Positions 6,909 to 16,419 are shown, counted from the stretch's first letter. The stretch: 64,000 nt of DNA from an uncultured Eubacteriales bacterium (GCA_900549475.1 UROF01000007.1:1-64000); one strand, 5' to 3'. Notes: generated by a model from the sequence alone, not told the origin. A program made the numbers and translations.

Positions 6909-8576
6909 TTACTTCCCATTAACGTAAACACTAATATCAGGCATATAGTAAGGATAACCCATCAAATATGCTTGGAATTCACCGTTCTTTGTGGCTTCAC
7001 CAGCGGGCCACTCCACATAGGAATCCTGATATCCAACTCTTTCCGCAAGGTCAGCAATCCAGGCGCTGGGGCAGAACTCATCTACAATGTAATTCTGAAT
7101 ATCCGCATACTTCGCAAAACGCTCCGTATCATCAACTGTAGCCATGGCATCATCGATCATCGCGTCGATCTCCGCGTTATTCAGCCAGTTACAGTTTTCA
7201 TAAGTACCCGCACACTTGGTATGGAATTGAGATTCCAAGGTAGCGCCTGCCTCATTGAACTGAGGACCAGAGTTTACCGTACACACATTTGCCGTAGTCT
7301 CAGGATTGCTCATCTCCTCCTGCAGAGATGTCCAGGGAGTATTGGCAATCTCAACCTTAATTCCCACCTCGGCGCAGGCCGCCTGGAAGGCCAGAGCCAG
7401 TTTTTCAAGGGCAGGATTTTCGGTAATCAGAGAGAAAGAGAGAACGATCTGATCCAGTTCATCCGCATAAGCGGAGGCCGCCAGGTATTCTCTGGCCTGA
7501 TCCAAATCATATTTAGGCTGCCAAGTATCCACATGGCCGGCTGTCTGCGTGGAAACGGGGCCAGCAGGCTGCATGGAGCCAGGGAAGCATGCCTCGATCA
7601 GAGTATCATAATCCACCAGGCACGACAGAGCTCGGCGGAAATTCACATCGTCGGTGGGATACTTGGAGCAATTAAAATACAGATTTTGTACCAGTCGAGT
7701 AGAATAAGATGCAAGCTCCACGCCTTCCAGGGCCTCAATGGCAGCCAGGGACTCCGGAGACTGCCACATATCCGTAATCTCCAACTGCTGAGTGGCCATC
7801 ATCGTACGGACCGTGGCCGGCTCATTGCCGTAGATGATCATAAACTCCTCGGGGGCATTTTCGTTCTCCCAGCCCTGATACCACTCTTCATAACGTTCAG
7901 CCAAGAAATAGTCATTCTGAACCAGCTCTTTAAACTTATAAGGCCCAGAACCCGCATCATTTGTCAAAAGCCAGTTGGTACCATAGTCACCATATTCACC
8001 GTAGGCACCATCGGCAATATTAGCCATTACCAGGTCCTCATTGACAATGTACATACGTACCAACGTGGAAACAAAGGGACCATAGGGGGAATTCAGAATA
8101 AAGCGGACCGTATAATCATCGTCAGCAACAACGTCCTTGATGGTAGAGGTATACAGATAAGCAAAACCCTGGCCAATGGCAATTAAACGCTTAGCCGTAA
8201 ACACCACATCACTTGCCGTCAGCTCTGTACCATCATGAAAGAGAACACCCTTTCTCAGGTGGAACGTATACTCCAACCCATCGTCACTGGTTTCCCAGGA
8301 CTCCGCCAGAGCAGGCTCAACACCATCAAAGGTGGGGAATACCAGCGTATCGTAGAGGTTGCAATACGCGATAGAGCTGGAATTGCCGCTATGCGTAGCC
8401 GGATCAAGAATCGGGGTGCTGTCGGCAGTCATGCGAATGATGCTCTGATGCGTACCAGAAGCTGTTCCCTCGCCGGTATCTCCATTGCCACTGCCGGCAG
8501 TGTTGTTTCCTCCACAACCAGCAAGCATTGCAAGCAGCATCACCAATGACAAGAGTAACGATACCATTCTTTTCAT
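6909..8576 (-). CDS. Peptide/nickel-type ABC transporter substrate-binding lipoprotein (family 5)
   Basis: A 555-residue extracytoplasmic binding protein. The N-terminus is a lipoprotein signal peptide with lipobox LAGC and Cys21, followed by a Gly/Asn/Thr-rich linker. Family-5 hallmarks are LAESWETSDDGLEYTFHLRKGVLFHDGTELTASDVVF and, further on, LVDYDTLIEACFPG, DLDQAREYLAASAY and a closing MPDISVY. Proteins of this family deliver di- or oligopeptides, nickel or other small amides to DppBC-like permeases. Placement as the last transporter gene, after both ATPases, is unusual in order but common enough in Firmicutes. The ATG has AGGAGG (in AAGGAGGAAAAATAAC) upstream. Confidence 0.9.
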   Translation of the reverse strand: MKRMVSLLLSLVMLLAMLAGCGGNNTAGSGNGDTGEGTASGTHQSIIRMTADSTPILDPATHSGNSSSIAYCNLYDTLVFPTFDGVEPALAESWETSDDGLEYTFHLRKGVLFHDGTELTASDVVFTAKRLIAIGQGFAYLYTSTIKDVVADDDYTVRFILNSPYGPFVSTLVRMYIVNEDLVMANIADGAYGEYGDYGTNWLLTNDAGSGPYKFKELVQNDYFLAERYEEWYQGWENENAPEEFMIIYGNEPATVRTMMATQQLEITDMWQSPESLAAIEALEGVELASYSTRLVQNLYFNCSKYPTDDVNFRRALSCLVDYDTLIEACFPGSMQPAGPVSTQTAGHVDTWQPKYDLDQAREYLAASAYADELDQIVLSFSLITENPALEKLALAFQAACAEVGIKVEIANTPWTSLQEEMSNPETTANVCTVNSGPQFNEAGATLESQFHTKCAGTYENCNWLNNAEIDAMIDDAMATVDDTERFAKYADIQNYIVDEFCPSAWIADLAERVGYQDSYVEWPAGEATKNGEFQAYLMGYPYYMPDISVYVNGK

Positions 8577-8638
8577 GTTATTTTTCCTCCTTTTGTTTAT
8601 TGGTCTATACTTAATGATTCAAATCATAAAGCCGCAAA

Positions 8639-9613
8639 CTACTTAACACACATCTTTTCGCACAGGTGACAACGAACAAAATGTCCCGGGGAAACTTCTC
8701 GCATCACAGGATCCTCCTGCATACAGCGATCCGTCTTATACTTGCAGCGCGTATTGAAGCTGCAGCCCTTGGGAATATTGACCGGCGAGGGAATCTCTCC
8801 CGTACATTCCACTTTAGCCGGTTTCAGCGCTTCATCTTCATCCGAAATGACAGGAATCGCTGAGAGCAGCATCTGGGTATAAGGATGAAGGGGATTGGAA
8901 TAGAAAGTCTCTGTTGGTGCCACCTCACAAAGCTTTCCCAAATACATGATGGCAACGCGGGTAGAGATATTGCGCATAACACCCATATCATGGGTAATAA
9001 ACATATATGTCAGCCCATTCTCTTTCCGCAGCTTCATCAGCATATTAAGAATTTTTGCCTGGATGGACACGTCCAGAGAAGACGTAGGTTCATCAAGGAT
9101 AATAAACTTCGGATTGCAGCAAAGCGCCCGCGCAATGGAAACAAGCTGCCGCTCTCCACCGCCAATCGAGTTGGGTGACTTATACATAAAGTCTGCCGGA
9201 AGCTCTACCATATTCAGAATTTCAATGATCTTGTCATCGATCTGATTGCGTGGAACCACTTTATGAACTTTCAATGGCAGGCTTAAAATGGAACGCACAT
9301 CCTGATAGGGATTCAGAGATGATCCAGGGTCCTGAAAAACAATCTGGGCAGTTCTGCGAAACTGCATACTGCGCTTCTTGCTGTCTTTCGTAATTGTTTC
9401 GCCGTTGAATATAATTTCACCATCCGTCTGGTGGTACATGCCCATTATGGTATAGGCAATGGTACTTTTGCCAGATCCGGACTCGCCCACAATTCCGAGC
9501 ACGTCTCCCTTGTTGATATAGAGATCTACACCATCAACGGCACGGACAAAGCGATCCTTTCCGGCGGGAAAGTACATTTTTAAATTTTTCAACCGCAGGA
9601 TTTCTTGGTCCAT
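8639..9613 (-). CDS. Oligopeptide ABC transporter ATP-binding protein (DppF/OppF-like)
   Basis: The 324-residue ATPase has Walker A GESGSGKST (residues 43-51), Walker B FIILDEPTSSLD and the C-terminal oligo_HPY extension with cysteines in GCSFNTRCKYKTDRC. The signature motif reads SIGGGERQ, where most members have LSGGQRQ or LSGGMRQ. The final Gly-Gly is kept, so activity is likely. I place the start at the ATG at 9613, preceded by AAAGGA. An upstream ATG at 9646 has no ribosome site. It is the second ATPase of the operon and would pair with the gene at 9658-10635 on the cytoplasmic face. Confidence 0.87.
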   Translation of the reverse strand: MDQEILRLKNLKMYFPAGKDRFVRAVDGVDLYINKGDVLGIVGESGSGKSTIAYTIMGMYHQTDGEIIFNGETITKDSKKRSMQFRRTAQIVFQDPGSSLNPYQDVRSILSLPLKVHKVVPRNQIDDKIIEILNMVELPADFMYKSPNSIGGGERQLVSIARALCCNPKFIILDEPTSSLDVSIQAKILNMLMKLRKENGLTYMFITHDMGVMRNISTRVAIMYLGKLCEVAPTETFYSNPLHPYTQMLLSAIPVISDEDEALKPAKVECTGEIPSPVNIPKGCSFNTRCKYKTDRCMQEDPVMREVSPGHFVRCHLCEKMCVK

Positions 9614-9657
9614 ATTGTCACGATTCCTTTCGCAAGCCCCGTGCATAACGCAGCGGC

Positions 9658-10635
9658 CTAAACGTATTTGAAACAGGCTACAAAGTGTCCAGGTTCAACT
9701 TCCACCTGGGGCGGCTTCTTCTGCTCACATTCCGGCTTGCAATATTTGCATCGTGTGCAGAAGCGGCACCCCTTGGGTGGATTAAAGTAATCTGGTACGT
9801 AACCATAAATACCAGATGAGATACCACCGCCAGCAAGACGAGGAGCACAATCAAAGAGACCTTCCGTATATGGATGCAGCGGATTTTTGAAAAGCCTTTT
9901 TGTCTCAGCGACCTCAACAATGTTGCCTGCATACATAACATAGATCCGATCAACCAGCTCACGCACAACGCCCAAGTTATGTGTGATCATAATCAAGGAT
10001 CTCTTGTCTTCTTCTACCAGTTTTCTCAGCAGATGGTGAATCTGATCCTGAACAGTAACATCAAGTGCCGTGCCCGGCTCATCTGCAATCAGCATCTGCC
10101 GCGGCGTAACCAAGGAAGTTGCAATGCAGATCCTCTGGCGCATACCTCCGGAAAGCTGGTACGGATAGGATTTCAAGATACGGTCAGGGTCGGAAATCAT
10201 TACGCTGGTAATGGCCTGTCGCGCAGCTTCCATCATTCCGGCACGGTCTTTTTTATCAAAATAGCCAGAATATTTTATCACATCCAGCATTTGCTGCCCA
10301 ATGGTAAAAACTGGATTTAGCGCCGCCATAGGAGACTGGGAAATCATGGATACCTTCTTGCGGCGTAATTCCAGCAGCGCATGTTTTTTCATCCCCAGTA
10401 CGTCTTCCCCATCGAATTGTATGGAAGCTCCTGGCTGAACGCTTGCATTTCCATCCTCCTGCAAACGCAATATGGCTTTCATGGTCGTGGTCTTTCCACA
10501 GCCGGACTCGCCAACAAGCCCCACCTTTTCTCCTTTTTCTACGAAGAAAGATACATTATCGACAACTTGGGCATATCCTCGATAGGTTTTATACCAGACC
10601 GACAGGTCTTTAATATCCAATAATTTTTCACTCAT
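9658..10635 (-). CDS. Oligopeptide ABC transporter ATP-binding protein (DppD/OppD-like)
   Basis: A 325-residue ATPase: Walker A GESGCGKTT near residue 38, Q-loop SMISQSPMAALNP (the MxxxPxxxLNP signature of the OppD class), signature LSGGMRQR, Walker B MLIADEPGTALDV and switch histidine ITHNLGVV. The C-terminal extension carries a cysteine cluster, CRFCTRCKYCKPECEQ, typical of the oligo_HPY domain where DppD proteins have been reported to hold an iron-sulfur centre. It overlaps the upstream permease gene by four bases, indicating translational coupling. Confidence 0.88.
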   Translation of the reverse strand: MSEKLLDIKDLSVWYKTYRGYAQVVDNVSFFVEKGEKVGLVGESGCGKTTTMKAILRLQEDGNASVQPGASIQFDGEDVLGMKKHALLELRRKKVSMISQSPMAALNPVFTIGQQMLDVIKYSGYFDKKDRAGMMEAARQAITSVMISDPDRILKSYPYQLSGGMRQRICIATSLVTPRQMLIADEPGTALDVTVQDQIHHLLRKLVEEDKRSLIMITHNLGVVRELVDRIYVMYAGNIVEVAETKRLFKNPLHPYTEGLFDCAPRLAGGGISSGIYGYVPDYFNPPKGCRFCTRCKYCKPECEQKKPPQVEVEPGHFVACFKYV

Positions 10636-11543
10636 GATTGCTTACCTCTGTCAAACATATCCCGGATACCATCTCCAAAGAAATTGAAACCAAGGATGAT
10701 GAAAATGATACCAAGAGCCGGCATAATGGCTATCCACCACATATCCGGGAGATATTTGGAACCATCAGAAATCATTGTACCAAAGGACGGTGCCGGGGGC
10801 TGCTCGCCCAGTCCGACAAAACTCAGACTGGCGCCCTGCAAAATAACCCAGCCAACATCCAGAGCCATTTTGGTAAGAATGGGCGACAGGCAGTTTGGAA
10901 GAATCTCTTTGACTAAAATATGGAGCTTCGATGCACCAATCAGCTCTGCTTCCTTGACAAAATATTCTTCACTCAAGCTAACAGTGCTGCTGTAAACAAG
11001 ACGTGTATACCATGGCCACCACATAATCGTAATTGCCAGCATGGAGTTCATCATGTTGTATTCCAGCATAGATGCAATAGCAAGACAGAGAATCAGCGGA
11101 GGCATAGACAGGAACACGTCCGTAACACGCATAATTACCGTGTCAATCTTTGTGCCGTGATAATAGCCCGCAATAAGCCCAAGCGCAGTACCTACCGGAA
11201 CCGAAATCGCCAAGACAACCACAGACATCAGCATCGCACCGCGGAAAGAGTAAATAACACGGGTAAAAATATCGCGGCCATTCGTATCCGTACCAAACCA
11301 ATAAACTGAATTGGGAGCTTGTCCTGCGTTAGCGAAGTCTACAAACTCCTTCACATGTTCTGGATAGTGGGTCACCGCCTGAGGAAACAGTGCAAGGAAA
11401 ACAGAAATAGCAACAATAATAAGCCCTATAATGGAAAGCTTATTGCTGCGGAAGTTGTACCAATAAATACGGAGATTTTCACGCGTGGATGGCTTTAAAA
11501 AACCACCTCTGGCTTTTACACTTTTTTGCGGTATGTTGCTCAT
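10632..11543 (-). CDS. Oligopeptide ABC transporter permease (DppC-like)
   Basis: The 303-residue protein opens with a charged cytoplasmic stretch, then a first helix KLSIIGLIIVAISVFLALFP and the DppC-specific periplasmic segment ending HWFGTDTNGRDIFTRVIY (here YWFGTDTNGRDIF). The membrane-spanning BPD_transp_1 domain follows, with the EAA loop EYFVKEAELIGASKLHILVKEILPNCLSPIL contacting the ATPases. About six helices are expected. It lies between the DppB- and DppD-like genes, with a 17-base gap upstream and a 4-base overlap downstream. Confidence 0.88.
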   Translation of the reverse strand: MSNIPQKSVKARGGFLKPSTRENLRIYWYNFRSNKLSIIGLIIVAISVFLALFPQAVTHYPEHVKEFVDFANAGQAPNSVYWFGTDTNGRDIFTRVIYSFRGAMLMSVVVLAISVPVGTALGLIAGYYHGTKIDTVIMRVTDVFLSMPPLILCLAIASMLEYNMMNSMLAITIMWWPWYTRLVYSSTVSLSEEYFVKEAELIGASKLHILVKEILPNCLSPILTKMALDVGWVILQGASLSFVGLGEQPPAPSFGTMISDGSKYLPDMWWIAIMPALGIIFIILGFNFFGDGIRDMFDRGKQS

Positions 11544-11560
11544 TTTTTCGCTGGACCTCC

Positions 11561-12568
11561 TTATGAAAGCCGAATCCGGGGATCAATCGCGGCAATAATC
11601 AAATCCACAATCAAATTGACAACCAAAAAGACCAATCCAATAATCAAAACCACAGCACAAATTGCGTTCAGATCTTTATTCAGCATAGCATTCATGCCAT
11701 ATCGGGAAACACCTGGCCAATTAAATACCTTTTCCACCAGGAAAGCGTTACCCACCAATACAGCAAAATCCATGCCCATAACCGTAATCACAGATGCCGA
11801 GGATGATTTCATCAGATATTTGTTCATCAGTTTATTGCGAGGCAGTCCGTAAGACTTGGAAACCTGCATGTATTCTTTTTCTGCATTCTCTGTCAACGCA
11901 TTACGGAGTAGCCGGGCATCCTGGAACATACCGCCAAAAGCCAGGGCCAGCGCAGGCAAAATAAGGTGCAGAAACGCATCCCATGCAACAGCAGGTTTGC
12001 CTGTAATCAGTGCATCAACAATATAAAGGCCCGTAATATCAGCAGGTGGCGCAACTCCAGCTGACAACCGCCCCAGTACGGGTATGACCGGCCATATATA
12101 GCCAAATAACAGCAAAAATAAAATAGAAACGACAAAAGATGGCAACGCAATGCCGGTATAAGACAAAACGCGGACAAGTCCATCAATAAAGGAGTCTTTG
12201 AATCGAGCTGCCAGCGTACCAAGCAAGAGTGCTCCACAAACCATAAACACTCCGGAAACCAGTACCAGCTCTAATGTTGCCGGAAGAAATTGGGAAACGT
12301 CCTGACTAACGGATCGTTTGGTAACTATGGAGATTCCAAAATCACCGTTAAAAATATCACGGATCCAGTAAGCATACTGGACAGGCAATGGTTTATCCAT
12401 GTACAGTTGCTCGTTCAACGCATCCACCGCTTCCTGCGTGGCGCGGGGGCCAAGTGCCAATCGTCCTGGATCACCGGGGACCACACGTGACAGGACAAAA
12501 ATCATAATCGAAACGCCCAGCAAAACAAATATGCCCTGCAGAAGACGTTTCAGTATATATCGTACCAT
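11561..12568 (-). CDS. Oligopeptide ABC transporter permease (DppB-like)
   Basis: The 335-residue product starts with the family phrase RYILKRLLQGIFVLLGVSIMIFVLSRVVPGDP, followed by the hydrophilic loop TQEAVDALNEQLYMDKPLPVQYAYWI typical of DppB, then five more hydrophobic helices with the EAA loop REYMQVSKSYGLPRNKLMNKYLM-like segment. An in-frame GTG at 12577 is possible, but AAGGGG sits ideally for the ATG at 12568. This is the first transporter gene. The 180 bases upstream (12569-12747) should hold a promoter or link to the genes above. I saw no terminator there. Confidence 0.87.
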   Translation of the reverse strand: MVRYILKRLLQGIFVLLGVSIMIFVLSRVVPGDPGRLALGPRATQEAVDALNEQLYMDKPLPVQYAYWIRDIFNGDFGISIVTKRSVSQDVSQFLPATLELVLVSGVFMVCGALLLGTLAARFKDSFIDGLVRVLSYTGIALPSFVVSILFLLLFGYIWPVIPVLGRLSAGVAPPADITGLYIVDALITGKPAVAWDAFLHLILPALALAFGGMFQDARLLRNALTENAEKEYMQVSKSYGLPRNKLMNKYLMKSSSASVITVMGMDFAVLVGNAFLVEKVFNWPGVSRYGMNAMLNKDLNAICAVVLIIGLVFLVVNLIVDLIIAAIDPRIRLS

Positions 12569-12747
12569 TGTATACACCCCTTGTCTCTGTTGATCATGCA
12601 GTTGCTAAAAACACAATTTAAATTGCATTACCGTCAGCAGAGTGATATTTCTCCGCTTTTATTCCCATTTCTTTAATAAATGCAGGGCGCATATATCAGC
12701 CATGCCCTGCGAATATCAGTCGTAACACAAACTCGAAAAGGATAAAC

Positions 12748-13023
12748 TTATTTTTCTGCCGCAGCAATCAGACGCAAAGCAATTTCCTGCAATACATCAC
12801 GGAATCGGCTTTCGTCATACATACATGTCAGCTTATTTTCCTCAATATATCGCTCCAAATCGCAAATAGCATCGTTGTTAATAAACCCACTCTCTTTACC
12901 AAGACGGATTATCTGTGCCATGCAATCAATCAGGCGCAGCGGCCCATAAATAGGCGGTTCATCCATAAGCCCTATTGCACTTGTACTGCAAAATGCCAGA
13001 AGGTCATACCACATCTTCTGCAT
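12748..13023 (-). CDS. Small conserved protein, DUF6092-like
   Basis: A 91-residue soluble protein with no signal peptide. The stretch LLAFCSTSAIGLMDEPPIYGPLRLIDCMAQII resembles my recollection of DUF6092, whose members have a similar LDEP-YGP-RL-DA core. This link was not checked against a database. Its start overlaps the nitroreductase end by 20 bases, so the two are likely translated together. Helical prediction by eye is strong (IEENKLTC and FRDVLQEIALRLIAAAEK). Function is unknown. A structural partner of the nitroreductase or a DUF917 protein is possible. Confidence 0.6.
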   Translation of the reverse strand: MQKMWYDLLAFCSTSAIGLMDEPPIYGPLRLIDCMAQIIRLGKESGFINNDAICDLERYIEENKLTCMYDESRFRDVLQEIALRLIAAAEK

Positions 13024-13549
13024 CTCGATCTCCCCAACTATTAAAATGAAGAAGCTCAGAAACCGGTCGTTTAGGCGGCTTTATGGAATCTTTCGCTGGA
13101 TACCCAATAGTAATCATCAATTCTGGCACAATGTGTTCAGGAATCTTCAGCAACTTCTGAAGGATCAGTGAGGAAAAAGAACGAATTGCACAGGTCCCCA
13201 AACCGAAATCTACAGCTGACAGCATGATGTTTTCTGCCGCCATGGCAATATCAAATACGCTGAGCTGATCTCTGCCCATTACGCCGCCCTTTTTATAGGC
13301 GCGATCTTTGTCCACACACAGGATCAAGATACACGGCGGATAATATCCAATCCCCGGAGAAAAAGCGACAATCTCCCGGACCAATTCCACATGATCTGCC
13401 ACAATAAATTCCCACGGCTGAATATTGCTCCCGGATGGCGCCATGCAGGCATTTCTAATTAGTTCACGAATCAGGGCTCTATCCACGGGCCTGTCTTGAT
13501 AATTTCTAATACTGCGGCGGCTTTCAATACATTCCTGCAAACTTTTCAT
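13004..13549 (-). CDS. Nitroreductase family flavoprotein
   Basis: The 181-residue product has the nitroreductase fold markers: RRSIRNYQDRPV near the N-terminus (FMN phosphate contacts), ACMAPSGSNIQPWEFIV near residue 32, and DFGLGTCAIRSF in the second half with IGYPAKDS at the end. Family members bind FMN, use NAD(P)H and reduce nitro groups, quinones, flavins or enamides. The ATG at 13549 fits the family start. The longer frame from 13597 reads through a hairpin. Only a weak GAAAG ribosome site is visible. Lying inside the DUF917 and transporter cluster, it may reduce an intermediate of the imported compound. Confidence 0.82.
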   Translation of the reverse strand: MKSLQECIESRRSIRNYQDRPVDRALIRELIRNACMAPSGSNIQPWEFIVADHVELVREIVAFSPGIGYYPPCILILCVDKDRAYKKGGVMGRDQLSVFDIAMAAENIMLSAVDFGLGTCAIRSFSSLILQKLLKIPEHIVPELMITIGYPAKDSIKPPKRPVSELLHFNSWGDRDAEDVV

Positions 13550-13587
13550 AACGTATCTTTCACTATTTGTTGTATTGCAAGGCAGGC

Positions 13588-13620
13588 CCCCTTCCACCCC
13601 CTAATCGGGGATGGAAGGGA
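13588..13620 (-). other. Hairpin in the leader of the nitroreductase gene
   Basis: The arms CCTTCCA-CCCC (right part of 13588-13600) and GGGG-ATGGAAGG (13607-13619) pair with one bulge. The element lies about 40 bases before the nitroreductase start and about 57 bases after the DUF917 stop. No T-run follows on the minus strand. It may tune relative expression within the operon. Confidence 0.35.
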
Positions 13621-13676
13621 GTCGTGCCGCTGCTTTCTGCCTATCGTTTGTCTGATTAACCGCTATCTCTGTTGTC

Positions 13677-14807
13677 TTATTTCCCCATGACCTCATCAAC
13701 AGGGATATGGTCAATATCAAAGCCAAAATACCGAGGCATCAGCAAGGTAGCATTCTGCTGCTGAGGCTTGCAGCGCATGGCAATCAGAGCAATCTTCTGC
13801 CCCACATATGAAAGCGGATTGGGAACAGGCTCACCAGTCTCAAGATCAACAGCCGCAATGATATCAGGGCTGGTGACATAAGGCTCCCCATTCTTCCAAA
13901 CAACATGGTTCTCGTTCTTGAACCAATATTTGAGTTCGTTCTCCCCACAATCAACGGTAACAGTTCCCCAATAATAGCCGACCGCATCATAGTCGTCCTT
14001 AACGGTGATCGTACCGCGTCCCAACTCATAGCCGCCAAACTTCTCCAGCAGCTCAGTAACAACATCCTTTCCGGCCTCTTTTGCTTCGCGCATAGTCTTA
14101 CCTGCTTCGTAAGACTGACTCAGCGTACCTGCAATAACCGTATCGCGAGTATTCTTTCCATCAAGTGCCATACCAGCCTGACCTGCCAAGCCATAACCTG
14201 CCACACTGATCAGCTTACCGATATGCTCCACCGTGCGGGGATTGATTGCGCTTTTAATGATGCACTCATTGCCCCACTCGTCTACAGAAGCGATCGGGGT
14301 CAGGCAGTGGCCGTTGTAATTATAGGTGATCTGCACGATCTCAGGAATTGCGCGGCCGGTATAATCGCCATCCACAGTAACAATTCCCAGCTTGGATGCC
14401 GCCGCCATGGCAGCAGGAGCATTTGCACCTGCAAGTTCAATGGGAACAATAACGTCAAACTTCTTACCGGTGTACTCCTGCAGTGCAAGAACAGCTTTGG
14501 CCATCCGGTCGCCCTCCAGGTTGACACTGGTCTCAGGGGTCATATCATATGACGCCATCTCCTTGACAGTCGCTTCATCATGAGGTGCAATGGAACCCAT
14601 GAGGAAGGGGCAGCAGCTCATCATATCATCTTTGATCTCACTAACATCGACCCAGCCGACATTACGTCCAGCTTCGATTTCATCCATCAAAGAACGGATA
14701 CCATTCTTGGGCAGTCCGCCACCGCCTGTAGCAAACAGGGTGCAGCCACGGACAAAATCCTCAACCTGCTGTCTGTTGGTAAGTCTCATAGTAGCCATTG
14801 TTTCCAT
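13677..14807 (-). CDS. DUF917 family protein (first copy)
   Basis: A 376-residue member of DUF917, a family found beside hydantoinases, nucleobase transporters and PucR-type regulators but with no firmly established reaction that I know of. Family features seen are the N-terminal TNRQQVEDFVRGCTLFATGGGG, VDVSEIKDDMMSCCPFLMGSIAPHDE, PIELAGANAPAAMAAASKLGIVTVDGDYTGRAIPEI, ENHVVWKNGEPYVTSPDIIAAVD and a closing PRYFGFDIDHIPVDEV. The ATG has AAAAGGAG upstream. A paralogue lies immediately upstream on the same strand. The conserved acidic, histidine and cysteine residues suggest metal or substrate binding, but this is inference. Confidence 0.85.
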   Translation of the reverse strand: METMATMRLTNRQQVEDFVRGCTLFATGGGGLPKNGIRSLMDEIEAGRNVGWVDVSEIKDDMMSCCPFLMGSIAPHDEATVKEMASYDMTPETSVNLEGDRMAKAVLALQEYTGKKFDVIVPIELAGANAPAAMAAASKLGIVTVDGDYTGRAIPEIVQITYNYNGHCLTPIASVDEWGNECIIKSAINPRTVEHIGKLISVAGYGLAGQAGMALDGKNTRDTVIAGTLSQSYEAGKTMREAKEAGKDVVTELLEKFGGYELGRGTITVKDDYDAVGYYWGTVTVDCGENELKYWFKNENHVVWKNGEPYVTSPDIIAAVDLETGEPVPNPLSYVGQKIALIAMRCKPQQQNATLLMPRYFGFDIDHIPVDEVMGK

Positions 14808-14992
14808 TCTCCTTTTGTTATTTTAAATAAAACCGGCTGTACTGCCGGGCAATTACTGGTCGCAATCAACAATTCAAGGTTGTTTAAATTATAATAGATT
14901 CTTTTTCATTTGGCAGTATGTCGCTGCACATTACTTTATGGTAAATAATAGGCGCTCACACTTTATTGCACTGCTGCATTCCCATGAGCCTC

Positions 14993-15039
14993 ACTAAAAA
15001 AGACAAGCTCTGCCGACAAATTTATGTCGACAGAGCTTG
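14993..15039 (-). terminator. Intrinsic terminator after the second DUF917 gene
   Basis: A 15-bp stem (arms 15004-15018 and 15025-15039, one T-G wobble) is followed on the minus strand by GTCTTTTTTAG, a classic T-run. It lies 59 bases after the stop of the gene at 15098-16234. The DUF917 gene at 13677-14807 therefore probably has its own promoter in 14808-14990. Confidence 0.85.
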
Positions 15040-15097
15040 CCGCCTTATGGAACAAGAAGTTGTATCGCTGCCTCAATCGCAGCAGGTAGCTTGCTGT

Positions 15098-16234
15098 TTA
15101 TTTGATGCGTTCCTCCACCGGAATATAGTCCACATCGAAATTAAATGCACGCGGACTAAGAGCCAGCAGCCCCCGCGGAGTACGGAAAATATCCCGCGCT
15201 TTCATTGCAATTACAGATACTTCCATTCCCACTTCAATAACATTGTTCGTATAGGGCTGACCAGTTTTGCTGTCAATAATCTGAATCATGTCTGGGCTGG
15301 TAACAAATACTTCTCCGTTCTTCCAGCACATATGGTTCTCATTTTTCAGCCAGACCTTCAGATTTGTCCCTTCATATTTACCAGTGCCTGTAATATCATG
15401 AGTTGCCCAGTAATAATCATCCTTATCTTCAACATGTTTACCGGTGACTGTGCCTTTACAGATTACCCAACCGCCAACTTTTTCCGCAATTGTATCTGCA
15501 GGGTCCAACCCTGCTTCCACCGCCAAACGCAGCGCCTTACCGACTTCATAGCAGTCGCTCATTGTGCCATGAATCAGAGCCTTTTTGGTATTTACGCCAT
15601 CGGCAAAGAAGCCTGCTTGCGCACTATAACTAAACCCTGCAACGGCAAGCTGTTTGCCAATGCGCTCCACCATGCGCCAATTTACAGCGCTCTCAATTGT
15701 GGCCATATCGCCCCAGCCGTCACAAGCTACGACCGGCGTCAGGTTTTGCTCATAAATAAAAGGCGTGGTCTGCTGAATCTCCGGAATTGCTCTGCCTGTA
15801 TAGTCGCCATCCAACACCACAATCCCCAATTCAGCAGCAGCAGATATACAGGCCGCCGCATTTGCGCCTCCCAGCTCAATAGGGATCAAGGCTGAAACCT
15901 TTTTCCCCATCTTTTCTTCTAATCCTCTGACAGCTCGAACCATTCGCTCCGTCTCATCCACATGGGGAGCATCCAAATCATATGTAGCTTTCATATCGCG
16001 CTTGGTCTCTTCATCCGGTCCGGCAAGGGACCCCATCAGGAAGGGGCAGCAGGAGTACTGATCATCCCGCAGCCTTTCAGGCTCCACCCAGCCGACCTCG
16101 TGACCCTTTTCTATCTGGTCCATAAGAAGATCAATGCCGCGCTGATACGAGCCTCCGCCACCGGTACCATAAAAGGTTACGCCACGGACAAAATCCTCGA
16201 CCTGCTCTCTCGTTTTCATCGTAAACTTCAACAA
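15098..16234 (-). CDS. DUF917 family protein (second copy)
   Basis: The 378-residue paralogue of the neighbouring DUF917 protein shares all its blocks: TREQVEDFVRGVTFYGTGGGG, QYSCCPFLMGSLAGPDEE, PIELGGANAAACISAAAELGIVVLDGDYTGRAIPE, KNENHMCWKNGEVFVTSPDMIQIID and PRAFNFDVDYIPVEERI. The two are clearly different proteins at most other positions, so this is not a recent duplication. Two copies may form a hetero-oligomer or act on two related substrates. It is the gene nearest the divergent PucR regulator, with 185 bases between the two starts, which suggests regulation by that protein. Confidence 0.85.
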   Translation of the reverse strand: MLKFTMKTREQVEDFVRGVTFYGTGGGGSYQRGIDLLMDQIEKGHEVGWVEPERLRDDQYSCCPFLMGSLAGPDEETKRDMKATYDLDAPHVDETERMVRAVRGLEEKMGKKVSALIPIELGGANAAACISAAAELGIVVLDGDYTGRAIPEIQQTTPFIYEQNLTPVVACDGWGDMATIESAVNWRMVERIGKQLAVAGFSYSAQAGFFADGVNTKKALIHGTMSDCYEVGKALRLAVEAGLDPADTIAEKVGGWVICKGTVTGKHVEDKDDYYWATHDITGTGKYEGTNLKVWLKNENHMCWKNGEVFVTSPDMIQIIDSKTGQPYTNNVIEVGMEVSVIAMKARDIFRTPRGLLALSPRAFNFDVDYIPVEERIK

Positions 16235-16355
16235 AACCGATCACTCCTTACTCTGTTTTATTTAATCCACTCCTTGGGCAAATGACTTTCTGCTTGATAA
16301 GTATAGGTTGTTATGCTAGTATTTTCTATATTGCATTACACATTTTTGGAAGAGT

Positions 16356-16396
16356 AAACAGTGCTAAAAAACATTGCGGCAGGAGAAAACAGTGCT
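16356..16396. promoter_or_regulatory. Direct repeat in the regulator/DUF917 divergent region
   Basis: The ten-base word AAACAGTGCT occurs at 16356-16365 and again at 16387-16396, 31 bases apart or about three helical turns, in the 185-base region between the DUF917 start (16234) and the PucR-type gene (16420). Spacing on one helix face suggests an operator. The same region holds ATTGCATTAC (16330-16339), also found upstream of the transporter operon at 12622-12631. Confidence 0.35.
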
Positions 16397-16419
16397 CACC
16401 GGAAAAAGGCAGGATAATA

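Noticed and set aside
6798..8186. 462-codon plus-strand frame
   Set aside because: Antisense of the family-5 binding lipoprotein gene.
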